Assembly: GCF_013139515.1 (NCBI RefSeq)
Contig: NZ_WTAR01000030.1
Coordinates: forward strand, 43,615 to 107,614
Reading direction: 5' to 3'
Length of the DNA stretch: 64,000 nt
From: Lutibacter sp.
GTDB taxonomy: Bacteria; Bacteroidota; Bacteroidia; Flavobacteriales; Flavobacteriaceae
In this document: in pieces, positions 26,865-36,459 of the stretch
Numbering within the stretch: position 1 is the first letter of the stretch
Layout: each line of letters begins with the position of its first letter
The notes under the pieces: model-generated
The model's database searches: none
Told to the model about the DNA's origin: nothing
Seen by the model: only the letters and a program-made list of their open reading frames with translations
Translations under genes and position numbers: made by a program

Positions 26865-27071
26865 ATGGCACAAACAGATGAAGAATTACAAACTGAATTA
26901 AATGTAAGTTACACTAGTAATATTGCCCCTACAGTTCAAGAAGCAATAGACTTTGTTAAAAATTCAGATGATACAGCAAATTTTATAATGGTTGCTGGAA
27001 TAGTTATAAGAGTTGATACAATTGTTTCTTTAATAAAAAACTCAAAAAAGATGTCTTTACTTGGAGGATAA
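26865..27071 (+). CDS. Small tail-fibre region protein
   Basis: 68 residues, helical, with a hydrophobic stretch FIMVAGIVIRVDTIVSLI near the C-terminus. It starts two bases after the tip gene and is followed three bases later by a similar-sized gene. Possibly a chaperone or connector for the fibres; no family recognised. Confidence 0.45.
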   Translation: MAQTDEELQTELNVSYTSNIAPTVQEAIDFVKNSDDTANFIMVAGIVIRVDTIVSLIKNSKKMSLLGG

Positions 27072-27074
27072 AAT

Positions 27075-27275
27075 ATGCCCACAGAAGGAGAGTTAATTAA
27101 AACATTTGCAAATGCAAGTAAGGATGTGAAAGAAGTATTTAAAAATCTTGAAGCATGGGCAAGTGAAACTCAAAGTCAAATAACTTTTACATTTAGTGAT
27201 GGAACATCAGCATCAGTTTCTTCTGTTGGATCACTAAAATATGAAACAAAACGATTATCATTAATTTACGGATAA
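27075..27275 (+). CDS. Small tail-fibre region protein
   Basis: 66 residues: amphipathic N-terminal helix and a short beta-type end (QITFTFSDGTSASVSSVGSL). TGGAGG about eight bases upstream. Unknown function; probably cotranslated with its neighbours. Confidence 0.45.
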   Translation: MPTEGELIKTFANASKDVKEVFKNLEAWASETQSQITFTFSDGTSASVSSVGSLKYETKRLSLIYG

Positions 27276-27285
27276 GGAGAACTAA

Positions 27286-27885
27286 ATGGCAACAAAAAAT
27301 TGGACAAAGGCAACCTTGCCGTATACATCAATTAGAACTGCTTCATTTGCATGGACAGTTTCAAGTGGTGGATCAGGTGAATATTACTTGAGAACTGCTG
27401 CATTGAATAATCCATCAGTAGATAAACCTAATGCTATAATTGAAAATGGGACTCTTATATCTGAAGGTTCAGCATTAGGATCATTAGCAGTAAGTACATG
27501 GGGTTATGGTGATGCTGATGGTCTTGGATATAGCACAATTTATATTCGATTATCAGATGGTACAGATCCTGATGGTAAAGCTGTTGATTATGTAGAAAGA
27601 TCAACTAACACTATTTTACTACAAGGTGGAGATGGTAATGAAGTAGAAGTACTAAGTATTATTATTACCAATCTTCATGAAACAATAGCTGCTGAAGTTG
27701 AAGCAAGAATATATAATTCAACAGGAACATTTTTAGCTAATATATTAAATAAAAGAACAATAGCTGCTGAAGGTCAATTAGTTTTAGATAGAGCATCATT
27801 ATTTGCTTTAAACAATCAGGATATTATAAAAATTGAAAGTAATTTAGAAGAAGTTAATATTCTTGCATCTGGAATGGAGGGATAA
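27286..27885 (+). CDS. Tail fibre / distal tail protein
   Basis: 199 residues, a mostly beta protein: MATKNWTKATLPYTSIRTASFAWTVSSGGSGEYYLRTAALNNPSVDKPN with LRTAA/NPSVDKPN repeats seen in virion fibre-base proteins, and a C-terminal Ig-like part (VLSIIITNLHETIAAEVEARIYN). AAGGAGAAC precedes the start. Likely an adaptor between tip and fibres; inferred. Confidence 0.5.
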   Translation: MATKNWTKATLPYTSIRTASFAWTVSSGGSGEYYLRTAALNNPSVDKPNAIIENGTLISEGSALGSLAVSTWGYGDADGLGYSTIYIRLSDGTDPDGKAVDYVERSTNTILLQGGDGNEVEVLSIIITNLHETIAAEVEARIYNSTGTFLANILNKRTIAAEGQLVLDRASLFALNNQDIIKIESNLEEVNILASGMEG

Positions 27886-27887
27886 AT

Positions 27888-29225
27888 ATGGCTGTTACAA
27901 CTTATCCAGTTCCAGATGTTGTTGAATTTCCAGTAGCTGATCCAACTGGACATTCAGGAAAATATTTAACTACTACCGATGGAATTGTAACTTCATGGGC
28001 CACAGTTCCAGATACAGGTATTGGCGAATACATAAGTACAACAAGTGTTTCTATTGGTGTTGGATCAATGACCGGAAATACTGGAACAGAATGTGTTTCT
28101 ATTGGTTCAAATGCATTATCAGGAACATCAACAGCAGTAGCTAATATTGGTATTGGAAAAAATACTCTATCAGTAGTTACTACAGGAAATACAAATGCTT
28201 GTGTTGGTCTTGAATCTGGAATGTATATTACTACAGGTGATTTTAATGTTGCACTTGGTGAATTTTGCTTAAAGGGGACTAGCACTACTAATGTAACTGG
28301 AAACAATAATGTAGCAATTGGTAAACGTGCTATGGTTGGTGTGGCTGGAACAGATACATCAGGTTATAATAACATAGGAATTGGTGAAAATGCATGTACC
28401 AATGTAGATACTGGACATAATAATATTGGTATTGGAAAAAATACTTGTTCTGGTGCTGTTGGTGGTTTAAGTGGAGAAAATAATGTCTGCATAGGTGGTG
28501 GGTGTGGAGAAGTTATTACTACAGCTAATACTAATGTATTAATTGGGTCAAATTCAGGAGCAGGAATTACTACTGGAAGTAGTAATGTATCAATAGGAGC
28601 AGCAGCTGGCAATGATATAACAACTGGAACTAATAATGTATGTATTGGTACTGGAAGTATGCTTCTTGCCACAGAAACAGGTAATAATGTATGTGTTGGA
28701 ACATCAACAGGGGCAGCACTTACTACAGGTTCAGGTATTAACACTTGTATTGGGGCGACAGCAGGAGATTTAATAACAACAGGAATTAATAATACTTGTC
28801 TTGGATATCAAGCAAATCCAACAGGAGCAACAGTTTCAAATGAATTTACACTTGGAAATGGTTCAATAACTGATTTAAGATGTAATGATACAACAATCTC
28901 TTCTTTATCAGATATAAGAGATAAATCAAATGTAGTCGCAATTCCATATGGTCTTGATTTTATTAATTCTATGAGGCCCGTACAATTTGATTGGACTCGT
29001 AGAGATAGAACAATGGAAGGAAAGGTTGATCTTGGTTTTATTGCTCAAGAGTTAGATGAAGTAGAAGATCAATTTGATAGTCATGATTACACAAGATTGG
29101 TACATAAGGAAAATCCTGAAAAATGGGAAGCAGATCCAATGAAAACTTATCCTATACTTATTAAAGCAATTCAGGAACTATCTGAAAAAGTAACCGAATT
29201 AGAGGAGAAATTAGCTAATGTCTAA
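27888..29225 (+). CDS. Tail fibre with peptidase S74 chaperone domain
   Basis: 445 residues. Residues ~45-325 are repeats of the form N(V/I)xIGxxAG..ITTG, which should build a trimeric beta-helical stalk similar to YadA-type heads. From about 335 comes the S74 intramolecular chaperone: SSLSDIRDKSNVVAIPYGLDFI with the Ser-Asp cleavage dyad, MRPVQFDW, VDLGFIAQELDEV, then YPILIKAIQELSEKVTELEEKLAN as the C-terminal coiled coil. S74 domains trimerise the fibre and then release themselves by autocleavage. Overlaps the next gene by eight bases. Confidence 0.85.
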   Translation: MAVTTYPVPDVVEFPVADPTGHSGKYLTTTDGIVTSWATVPDTGIGEYISTTSVSIGVGSMTGNTGTECVSIGSNALSGTSTAVANIGIGKNTLSVVTTGNTNACVGLESGMYITTGDFNVALGEFCLKGTSTTNVTGNNNVAIGKRAMVGVAGTDTSGYNNIGIGENACTNVDTGHNNIGIGKNTCSGAVGGLSGENNVCIGGGCGEVITTANTNVLIGSNSGAGITTGSSNVSIGAAAGNDITTGTNNVCIGTGSMLLATETGNNVCVGTSTGAALTTGSGINTCIGATAGDLITTGINNTCLGYQANPTGATVSNEFTLGNGSITDLRCNDTTISSLSDIRDKSNVVAIPYGLDFINSMRPVQFDWTRRDRTMEGKVDLGFIAQELDEVEDQFDSHDYTRLVHKENPEKWEADPMKTYPILIKAIQELSEKVTELEEKLANV

Positions 29226-29505
29226 GAAATTAAGAAGAAACAAAGTAGAAACAATTACAGCTACTGATGTAGTAATTACAAATATTGAACATGATTTTGA
29301 TCATGGTAAAATACAAATAGGATATTTAATTACTACAGAAACTGGAAAACCTATTAGAAGAGGAAGACATATAGTTAAAACACCACAGGATATTACTGAT
29401 TTATATATTAATGTAGATGCTCAAATTGCTACTGGTAAAACATCACAAGAAGCTCTTATTGAAGCTGCTTATGATACTATATTAGATTTAATTGATGCAC
29501 AATAA
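29218..29505 (+). CDS. Small protein coupled to the S74 fibre
   Basis: 95 residues, basic N-terminus (MSKKLRRNK) and TTETGKPIRRGRHIVKTPQDITDLYINVDAQI. The start lies inside the end of the S74 gene, so translation is probably coupled. Could be a fibre assembly factor; no family recognised. Confidence 0.45.
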   Translation: MSKKLRRNKVETITATDVVITNIEHDFDHGKIQIGYLITTETGKPIRRGRHIVKTPQDITDLYINVDAQIATGKTSQEALIEAAYDTILDLIDAQ

Positions 29506-29517
29506 TAGGAGAAAATA

Positions 29518-30450
29518 ATGTCATCACTAAATACAACAGTTCCAGCAAGGACTCAGACAATTGGAGAAGTAATTGATTCGACCAAAAATAACTTTGTTTT
29601 AACTGATTCTGAAATTGATAGAGTAGAGGGTTTAGTTAGCACTTCAACAACAACTTCAAGCACTAATCTTTCTGCTCATAATGATTCAGCAACTGCTCAT
29701 GGTGTTGATGCTCTTGATACAAGAATAACAGCTAATGAAGATGAATTGTTTGATGGTAGAGGCACTAAGGATACACTTGATGAAAGACTATCTGTTGCCA
29801 TTGAACAGGATGGCACAATTAGATTGTCTGAATTTTCAGGGAGGTATATAGACAATAGTGATGTTGCAACTTATGTTGATAATAGGAACTTTACTGTCCC
29901 TGGAGATAGAACTGGTGTTTATATTGTTGGAGCAATTTTAAGAATAACTGTTGTTTCTGGATATGTATATGGAATTGTTCAATCATCAACTTATACTACA
30001 TCAACAAATGTTCAGCTTTTGAGTGATTATCAAGTATTAACAAATCCAATTTCTAAAGTTGAAATGTCATTACTTGCATTTGATAATGCTGTAGAAACAG
30101 TTGCAGCAACAAATTCAACTGATATTACAAATCTTCAAAATCAAATGTCTGCATATCTTGCAACTGGTGATAAAACATTAACAAATTCTGATTCACCATA
30201 TACAGTTCTTGCTACAGATAGAGTTCTTATTTGTGATACTACAGCAGGAAGTATCACAATAGATTATCCAGCAGTTGCAACTAGTGAAAATAGACAATTG
30301 GTTGTTAAAAAAATAATTGCTGCAAATACAGTAACTAGAGATGGTAATTCATCAGAAACAATAGATGGTTCAACAACACAAGCAATGACAACTCAATGGG
30401 ATAAGGCTACTGATTATTGCAATGGCACTGAATGGTTTCAAATAGCTTAA
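29518..30450 (+). CDS. Tail fibre protein with coiled-coil stalk
   Basis: 310 residues. The N-terminal ~90 residues include LSAHNDSATAHGVDALDTRITANEDEL, a pattern common in phage fibre stalks. The middle is beta-rich and the C-terminus (TLTNSDSPYTVLATDRVLICDTTAGSITIDYPAV ... NGTEWFQIA) looks like a trimeric tip domain of fibre and tailspike proteins. A coherent member of the adhesin cluster; receptor unknown. Confidence 0.6.
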   Translation: MSSLNTTVPARTQTIGEVIDSTKNNFVLTDSEIDRVEGLVSTSTTTSSTNLSAHNDSATAHGVDALDTRITANEDELFDGRGTKDTLDERLSVAIEQDGTIRLSEFSGRYIDNSDVATYVDNRNFTVPGDRTGVYIVGAILRITVVSGYVYGIVQSSTYTTSTNVQLLSDYQVLTNPISKVEMSLLAFDNAVETVAATNSTDITNLQNQMSAYLATGDKTLTNSDSPYTVLATDRVLICDTTAGSITIDYPAVATSENRQLVVKKIIAANTVTRDGNSSETIDGSTTQAMTTQWDKATDYCNGTEWFQIA

Positions 30451-30477
30451 TTTAAAAAATAAAAGAGGGAGATTAAA

Positions 30478-30894
30478 ATGAAAAAAATATTAATAATGTT
30501 GTTAACATGTTTGGGGTTCTCTTTAGTTATAAATATTCCAACTATTCTCGCTAAAACAGCAACAGTAACATACTCATATGATGACTGGGCGAATCATACT
30601 GTTTGTATTTATGTTTCGGAAACTCCTGATATTGCTACACACCAAACAGCTACTGGTCAATGTGATATGGAGGATGATGGTGTTGTTGAAATTGGCAATA
30701 TTCAGACAGGAATGACATATTATTTTGCTCCTGTTGGGTATGATAAAGTTACTGGTGCAAGAACAATGTGGGGTGATGAGGTAGCTCAACTTGTTCCTGC
30801 TGAAGTGTTGCCTGATATGGGTGAATTGCCTCCGATTATAGAAGTTCCATTTGGGACTTTTACTCTTGATAGTGTTACATACAAGGCTAACTAG
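30478..30894 (+). CDS. Exported protein with N-terminal signal peptide
   Basis: 138 residues. MKKILIMLLTCLGFSLVINI is a typical Sec signal, with a likely cleavage after TILA (residue ~25). The mature part has Cys residues near 41 and 60 and an FN3-like strand pattern (GQCDMEDDGVVEIGNIQTGMTYYFAPVGYDKVT). Export is unusual for a virion component, so it may act at the infected cell surface, for example in superinfection exclusion. GAGGGAG precedes the start by seven bases. Confidence 0.6.
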   Translation: MKKILIMLLTCLGFSLVINIPTILAKTATVTYSYDDWANHTVCIYVSETPDIATHQTATGQCDMEDDGVVEIGNIQTGMTYYFAPVGYDKVTGARTMWGDEVAQLVPAEVLPDMGELPPIIEVPFGTFTLDSVTYKAN

Positions 30895-30904
30895 GAGACT
30901 GTAG

Positions 30905-31663
30905 ATGCCTTATTTGACCGTTGATGTTAATGGGACAACCATTGATGTGCAAGTTACTGATATGTACCTTGAGTTTGCTGATACTGCTCATTTACTCATG
31001 GCTCATGCTACAAGTGATAAGTCTGTAGAATATTTCAAATTTGATCCACATCTTGTATCCAGTAGTGGGTATTATGTATTAGCAGATGATCCAAGCCTTA
31101 CATTAAGTCTTGTTGAAAATTCTCCAATTAGAGTAGTTGTGCAAATCAAAGGTAATTTTTATAAGACAATTGGAACAGCTTATTTGGGATCAGCAACAAA
31201 CCAGGTAACTTATACGTTTTATGTATATGAAGATAGAATGACTATTGATATATCATATGATACTTCTGATACTTCAGTATCTCTTGATGATTCAAATTTC
31301 CATGCTTTGATCCAACATTCACCCCTTGCTGGTATTACAGCAACAGATGATAATTTTTGGGGAGATGCCACATCTGAAACTGATGCAGGTAGCTTTGACG
31401 ATGTAAGTACAACTGCTAATTATATGAGAGTAACAGATGCTAGTGATTATGATATTTTAAGTATAGTTTTGGATGAGGGAGGTCACACTGTACATCAAAG
31501 ATTTAATGGGGTAGGAACAATACATCAAGCATGGAAAGGTGTTTTGGTTCTTAATGGGGTAGATACTTATAGTGCTATTTTTATATGGGATCATACGATA
31601 ACCTGGGATGCTGCTGGAAGACAAGCTCTTGGTATTCAATACAAAGACCAAATAATTTCATAG
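30905..31663 (+). CDS. Virion adhesin-like protein
   Basis: 252 residues beginning MPYLTVDVNGTTIDVQVTD; a related MPYLSVD start opens the large adhesin at 32315, so the two share an N-terminal attachment domain. The rest is beta-rich (VTYTFYVYEDRMTIDISYDTSD, YSAIFIWDHTITW). Probably a minor fibre or adhesin. Base composition becomes visibly less AT-rich from here to 35809. Confidence 0.5.
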   Translation: MPYLTVDVNGTTIDVQVTDMYLEFADTAHLLMAHATSDKSVEYFKFDPHLVSSSGYYVLADDPSLTLSLVENSPIRVVVQIKGNFYKTIGTAYLGSATNQVTYTFYVYEDRMTIDISYDTSDTSVSLDDSNFHALIQHSPLAGITATDDNFWGDATSETDAGSFDDVSTTANYMRVTDASDYDILSIVLDEGGHTVHQRFNGVGTIHQAWKGVLVLNGVDTYSAIFIWDHTITWDAAGRQALGIQYKDQIIS

Positions 31664-31671
31664 GATTAAAT

Positions 31672-32310
31672 ATGAACGTAAAACAACAAAGTCCAGAACA
31701 CACACCAGAACTATTTTACATGCCATTTGCCACAGGTGAATTCAAAGATGCCTATGACGATGAAGGTAATGTAATTGGTCAGGAAGAAATCGTTGAATAT
31801 ACTACAGCAGTAGAGGTAACAACTCAACCAGACCATGCATCTCTCAAACGGAAGTGCAAAGATGGTATCCAAGAATTAAGAGTTTACCCTAATGACCAAT
31901 TCCCAATTAAGTTGTATGTCAATGATGTTTTATTAGCCGAACAATCCGTAGTAATGGAGGTTTCCGGTGATGGTGGAGCAACATGGGAAGTTCCTGCCAC
32001 GGTTGATAAAATCATTGATTATGATAATGACGGAGTATTTGATGCATTGGTAAGTACTGGTGAAGGATCATATCTATCTGTGTCCTGTAATTGGAATAGT
32101 TTCTTACCTGATCCTGATAAGCAAGTGTTTATTGCTAATTCTCCTGGCAAGTTGGTACGGATTGGTTGGTATATCAAATCACATAATCCAGAATTTAATA
32201 TGAGATATGATGAAGGTGAAGATGTTTTTACTGAACTTATAGAAGGTGAAGTGGATATGATGCACGTTGTGTTTTCACCTAATGGCATTATGGATTACTT
32301 GGAGGTTTAA
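31672..32310 (+). CDS. Tail-region protein of unknown function
   Basis: 212 residues from ATG 31672, preferred over an upstream in-frame ATG (31585) that lies inside the previous gene; TAGGA is seven bases upstream. Beta-rich with VYPNDQFPIKLYVNDVLLAEQSVVMEVSGDGGATWEVP, resembling an Ig-like or FN3 module, and an acidic end. Position between two related adhesins suggests a connector. Confidence 0.5.
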   Translation: MNVKQQSPEHTPELFYMPFATGEFKDAYDDEGNVIGQEEIVEYTTAVEVTTQPDHASLKRKCKDGIQELRVYPNDQFPIKLYVNDVLLAEQSVVMEVSGDGGATWEVPATVDKIIDYDNDGVFDALVSTGEGSYLSVSCNWNSFLPDPDKQVFIANSPGKLVRIGWYIKSHNPEFNMRYDEGEDVFTELIEGEVDMMHVVFSPNGIMDYLEV

Positions 32311-32314
32311 ATAG

Positions 32315-35300
32315 ATGCCTTATCTTTCAGTAGATGATCAGTCAACAACCATAGCCATAACCGGAAGTGGTAATATTTGCACATTCACTGTAGCCACAGC
32401 GGATGCTTCTCTCGTTGAGAATAATCCTAACAGAGTCACAGTAACTGAGACTGCTATTAGGTGGTCTATACTCCCTGATAGAATTATAAAAGCCGGAACT
32501 TCTGCTGCAACTACAGGATTATCAATTGGTACGGAGGATGGCTCTTACTCTGAAGAAACGATTACAACTGATGTTCAGTATTGGACACCACTTACATCTG
32601 TAACTGATGCAACAGTATTGAAAGCACTTATAACTGCTCAATACAAAGACACTACCCTAGAACTCTCAAGAGGAGCAGCAGTAACTGACCTAAATATTCC
32701 TGATAATATTGGTACTGATGGTTTCGCTTCAGACGGAGCATGGCACTTTGAAGCTGATAATAATGATGACTTAGAAATTCCTTGGGATCGTGACAGGAAT
32801 AATCCCAATGTACAGATTCATGATTGGCCTATGCTTAGTGGTTCTGGTGATGAGCATTTGATTGGTCACTGGAAACTAAACTCAGTTGGAGGTAGCTCTG
32901 ATTTTTATGAAGAGATTGCTGCTGAGTGGGGAGGAACTTCTAATAATGTTACTGCTGTTGAAGCAGTACAAGGTAACGGTATTCAAAAGAGTTCTGGTAC
33001 TAGTGACTATTTTGAAGTGGATGATACCAATATCCCGACAGAGCAAGGGACTATTTCATTCTGGTTTATTCCCTCGCATGATAGTGACAATGCTGTTTTT
33101 TGGACAGCAATCTCTAATATTTGTAGTATCTCAGAGGGCGATAACGCAAATACTATAGGGCTAAAAGGCAACAATGGCTCCGGTGCTAACTTTGAGTGGG
33201 AGTGGCACATAAGGGACAATGGGGGTACAGCACATACTTGTGATTCCGGTTTATTATCTGCTAATATATTTACAGCAGGAACACCTCTGAGAATCCATCT
33301 TTGTTGGGATTCAGCAAAAGGATTTATGGCTATTATTGTAAATAATCGTATAGTTAAAAATTTACATACATCTTCGTGGACTATGGGAGAGAGTTGGCAA
33401 TCCTCTGATGGTAATTTGAGATTTTTTAATGACTCTGGTGGAGAAGCAGATACTTCTATTATAGACTCACTGAAAATCTACAACCAACCAATCCTCCCAT
33501 ACGGAGCATACTTTACTGGGAATGGTTCTGTTAATACTGCAAGAGCGCATAGTGATGTTTTGACTTATTGGGATTGTGACAACACAACTTTAAATATAAG
33601 TCAGGAAACAACTCCAGCAGTAGTACAAGGTGGTGCTACATTCACCGGGGGTGGTGTGGAAGTACTGACAGGTGATACTACAAACATAACTTGTACTGAC
33701 GGAACTAGCTTTGACATGACTAACAGTACAATATCACTATGGTATAAAGCTACAGGAAGTCCGGCAGCATGGGCTTGTTTATGCGCTTTGAGTTCAAGCT
33801 CCAATGCTTTTTTGCTGATGATGGAAACAGCAACAAAACTAACTCTTAAAATAAACGGTTATCAGTACGGGGTAACAGTACCAACACTATGGGATGGCAA
33901 CGATCATCATATACGTTTTAACTGGGACTTAGGTACTTATAATTGGCACTTGTGGCTTGATGGTATTTATTACCCTGTCACAGGTTTTTCAAACTTCACA
34001 GATCCAACAGCGTCTGGACCAATGTATATAGGTAATGTAAATGGTGCTCAGCCAGCGCAGGGTGTAATAAGGGACTTTCATATAACTAGTAAAAAAGATA
34101 CTCCACAAATACCAACCATTGGATACAAACCAATGTGGATGCCAACTGTTCAAGGTAAGACATTAGGAACAGATTATCAACAATCAGTATTGCCGGATAT
34201 GTCAGTACTCTTAACACATCAAGAAACACTCACTACAGCCGACACAACTTACATAACTCACTTACATCCTGATGTGGGTAAATGGGTCAGAGACTTAAAT
34301 ATTCCAGCGAGTATCGGTAAGGGTGGATTGGCTTCTGATGGAGCTTATCATGCAGAGATGGGGTTAACAGACGGAGATCCTCAACTCCAATTAACAGCAG
34401 ACATAGACCGTAATAACATGGCCCTTGCTCCACATCAAAATGAAGCATGGGGAATGAAAACAGTCAATGATGCTGGTAGTGCTTTGGATGAGCATTTGAT
34501 CTGCTATTGGAGTTGCGCTTCCCTTACAGTATTAGATATATTTGATGCTAGTACTGATGGGGGTACTGTGACTCTGACAGGGGTAGATGTGAACACTGAT
34601 GGGATCAGAGGAAAGGCTGTTGGTGATTTTACAGATGCATCAGATATCGCAACCTTCCCATGTACTGATGGCAGTAATGTTGTTGCGGATAGAGGTACGA
34701 TAACGTTTAGTTACAAGAATAATGGGAGCACACCAGCAGGTTACAATAGATTCTTTGAACACTCACTTGGATCAACAAATGCCTTACAATTATTAAGAAA
34801 TAGTACATTTAATGATAGGTTTGAGGTACAAGTAGGAAATACAGGGGCATTAACAGGGTCTGACTTTGGGACTGACCTTCTCGATGGAAACTGGCACAGT
34901 ATTACAATGGGTTGGGATCAGGCTAAGTCTTTTATCTATATTTCTCTTAATGGTGTTGTGCATGTTCACAGTGTGGCGTTCACTGCTCCAACATTATCCA
35001 GTGGGACTATGCAAATAGGGAATAGATCCTCTGGTTCAAGACAGTGTGAAGGGCTTATCGACAACTTCAAAATCTACAACGAACTAATCCTCCCATACGG
35101 GGCATACTTTACAGGTATAGGCTCAGACTCAACTGATCTTGCTGCAGTTAATACTAATACGGCTCATAGTGATGTTACTTGTTACTTTGACTCTGAGATA
35201 GATACTGTAGCAGCCTTACAGATAGGCACTAGTACATTATTTAGCATAGACAGTACAATCTCTATTGCTACCTCTGGAGGGCCAGATGGAAAAGACTGTT

Positions 35301-35809
35301 TAAACTTTACAACTAAAACTGCCACTTCCTCACAAGCCTTAGAGATTGATGGTACAGATATTGATTTAAGCAATAGTTCTTTTGGTTTTTGGTATTCTCC
35401 GCAATATACTGGAATCCCTACAACATCACAAAACATCTTATTTAATAGTGGTGAAATATCTCTAACTCACAATATTACATCTGGAGATTTAGTACTAGCA
35501 TGTGGGGTAAACGGTGGGATCACAGAATCGGCGTGGTCCCCAGTAGCTGGTGTCTGGTATTTTATAAGGTTTAACTTAGAGACAAATAACCTAAAAATGT
35601 TTATTGATGATATACAGATTAGTACTACTGACAATGTATACACAGCTCCATCGGCTCCTGCTGTTATAGAATTTGGTAGAACTTACCAGGGAGCAGCAGC
35701 ACATAATTATTACTTAGGTAAAATATATATAACTAGCAACCCAAACACACCTCAACTACGTACAGCCGGATATCGTCCTATTGTACTACCAGTAGTAGAT
35801 ATAACATAA
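32315..35809 (+). CDS. Large adhesin with three LamG-like domains
   Basis: 1164 residues. Starts MPYLSVDDQSTTIAITGSG. Three concanavalin/LamG-like modules follow (about 160-400, 405-610 and 700-940), marked by EHLIGHWKLN / EHLICYWSC, GTISFWF / STISLWYKATGS / GTITFSYKN, and the recurring (K)IYNxxILPYGAYFTGxGS linker; a partial fourth module ends the chain (SFGFWYSPQYT ... KIYITSNPNTPQL). Such domains bind glycans, so this is probably the main receptor-binding or surface-adhesion protein. Codon use is richer in G and C than in the capsid and replication genes, which suggests separate acquisition. Confidence 0.65.
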   Translation: MPYLSVDDQSTTIAITGSGNICTFTVATADASLVENNPNRVTVTETAIRWSILPDRIIKAGTSAATTGLSIGTEDGSYSEETITTDVQYWTPLTSVTDATVLKALITAQYKDTTLELSRGAAVTDLNIPDNIGTDGFASDGAWHFEADNNDDLEIPWDRDRNNPNVQIHDWPMLSGSGDEHLIGHWKLNSVGGSSDFYEEIAAEWGGTSNNVTAVEAVQGNGIQKSSGTSDYFEVDDTNIPTEQGTISFWFIPSHDSDNAVFWTAISNICSISEGDNANTIGLKGNNGSGANFEWEWHIRDNGGTAHTCDSGLLSANIFTAGTPLRIHLCWDSAKGFMAIIVNNRIVKNLHTSSWTMGESWQSSDGNLRFFNDSGGEADTSIIDSLKIYNQPILPYGAYFTGNGSVNTARAHSDVLTYWDCDNTTLNISQETTPAVVQGGATFTGGGVEVLTGDTTNITCTDGTSFDMTNSTISLWYKATGSPAAWACLCALSSSSNAFLLMMETATKLTLKINGYQYGVTVPTLWDGNDHHIRFNWDLGTYNWHLWLDGIYYPVTGFSNFTDPTASGPMYIGNVNGAQPAQGVIRDFHITSKKDTPQIPTIGYKPMWMPTVQGKTLGTDYQQSVLPDMSVLLTHQETLTTADTTYITHLHPDVGKWVRDLNIPASIGKGGLASDGAYHAEMGLTDGDPQLQLTADIDRNNMALAPHQNEAWGMKTVNDAGSALDEHLICYWSCASLTVLDIFDASTDGGTVTLTGVDVNTDGIRGKAVGDFTDASDIATFPCTDGSNVVADRGTITFSYKNNGSTPAGYNRFFEHSLGSTNALQLLRNSTFNDRFEVQVGNTGALTGSDFGTDLLDGNWHSITMGWDQAKSFIYISLNGVVHVHSVAFTAPTLSSGTMQIGNRSSGSRQCEGLIDNFKIYNELILPYGAYFTGIGSDSTDLAAVNTNTAHSDVTCYFDSEIDTVAALQIGTSTLFSIDSTISIATSGGPDGKDCLNFTTKTATSSQALEIDGTDIDLSNSSFGFWYSPQYTGIPTTSQNILFNSGEISLTHNITSGDLVLACGVNGGITESAWSPVAGVWYFIRFNLETNNLKMFIDDIQISTTDNVYTAPSAPAVIEFGRTYQGAAAHNYYLGKIYITSNPNTPQLRTAGYRPIVLPVVDIT

Positions 35810-35841
35810 ATCAATTAACTTAAAAGAGGATTCCAATCTTT

Positions 35842-35982
35842 ATGACAATATTAAATGAACGCTTGATTATTGTAAAAGGTGAACGATGTCCATTTAGTTT
35901 AAAATGTGAAAGACCATGCATAGCAAAACTGAATTTAGAAAATGAATTTAGTTGTGGCTTATTTAAAGAATATGTAAAATAA
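35842..35982 (+). CDS. Four-Cys mini-protein
   Basis: 46 residues with four cysteines (ERCPFSLKCERPC then SCGLF), likely to bind one metal ion. GAGG lies about 13 bases upstream, further than usual. Similar in size and plan to the partial gene at 1-156. No function known. Confidence 0.45.
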   Translation: MTILNERLIIVKGERCPFSLKCERPCIAKLNLENEFSCGLFKEYVK

Positions 35983-36007
35983 TGTTATTTCAATCATTAC
36001 TTTACAA

Positions 36008-36457
36008 ATGAGTGTCGATAAAATGTATAAATGCAAATACTTTAAAATATATGAACTTGTTTATCCTGAATTATATAATTATGCAAAACAAACTGGAAAT
36101 ATTAATAAATTATGGAATTTTTTTGATGAAGAACTATTAATAACTATAGATAATATAAGAGAATTAAATAGAAGTTCAATAAAAATAAATGATTGGTATT
36201 GGGGTGGAAATTACTCATTGAGTGGATTAAGACCTTATGATTCATTGATTGGTGCTTTTGGAAGTTTTCACAAATTTGGAAAAGCATTTGATCTAAAATT
36301 CAATTCAATAGAACAAATAAGACAGGATATCCTGAATAATCCATTTCAAGAAGAGTTTAAGTATATAACTTGTCTTGAAATGGATGTATCTTGGTTACAT
36401 ATAGATTGTAGAAATAGAGATAAAGTTAATTTAGGAATACTTAAAATATATCCATAG
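36008..36457 (+). CDS. Endolysin, M15-type peptidase
   Basis: 149 residues with the zinc-peptidase signature of the M15 family: SGLRPYDSLIG, then SFHKFGKAFDLKF (His and Asp ligands in HxxGxAxD) and WLHIDCRNRD (third ligand and base). These cut peptide cross-links or stems in peptidoglycan (D,D- or L-Ala-D-Glu specificity). No signal peptide, so it needs a holin. It is the last gene of the rightward arm. Confidence 0.75.
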   Translation: MSVDKMYKCKYFKIYELVYPELYNYAKQTGNINKLWNFFDEELLITIDNIRELNRSSIKINDWYWGGNYSLSGLRPYDSLIGAFGSFHKFGKAFDLKFNSIEQIRQDILNNPFQEEFKYITCLEMDVSWLHIDCRNRDKVNLGILKIYP

Positions 36458-36459
36458 TA

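Noticed and set aside
27902..28744. Long open frames antisense to the S74 fibre
   Set aside because: They follow from the repetitive Gly/Ile/Thr codons of the sense gene and have no ribosome binding site or recognisable product.
31585..31671. Extended N-terminus for the gene at 31672
   Set aside because: The extension lies wholly within the preceding gene and lacks a ribosome binding site; ATG 31672 has TAGGA.
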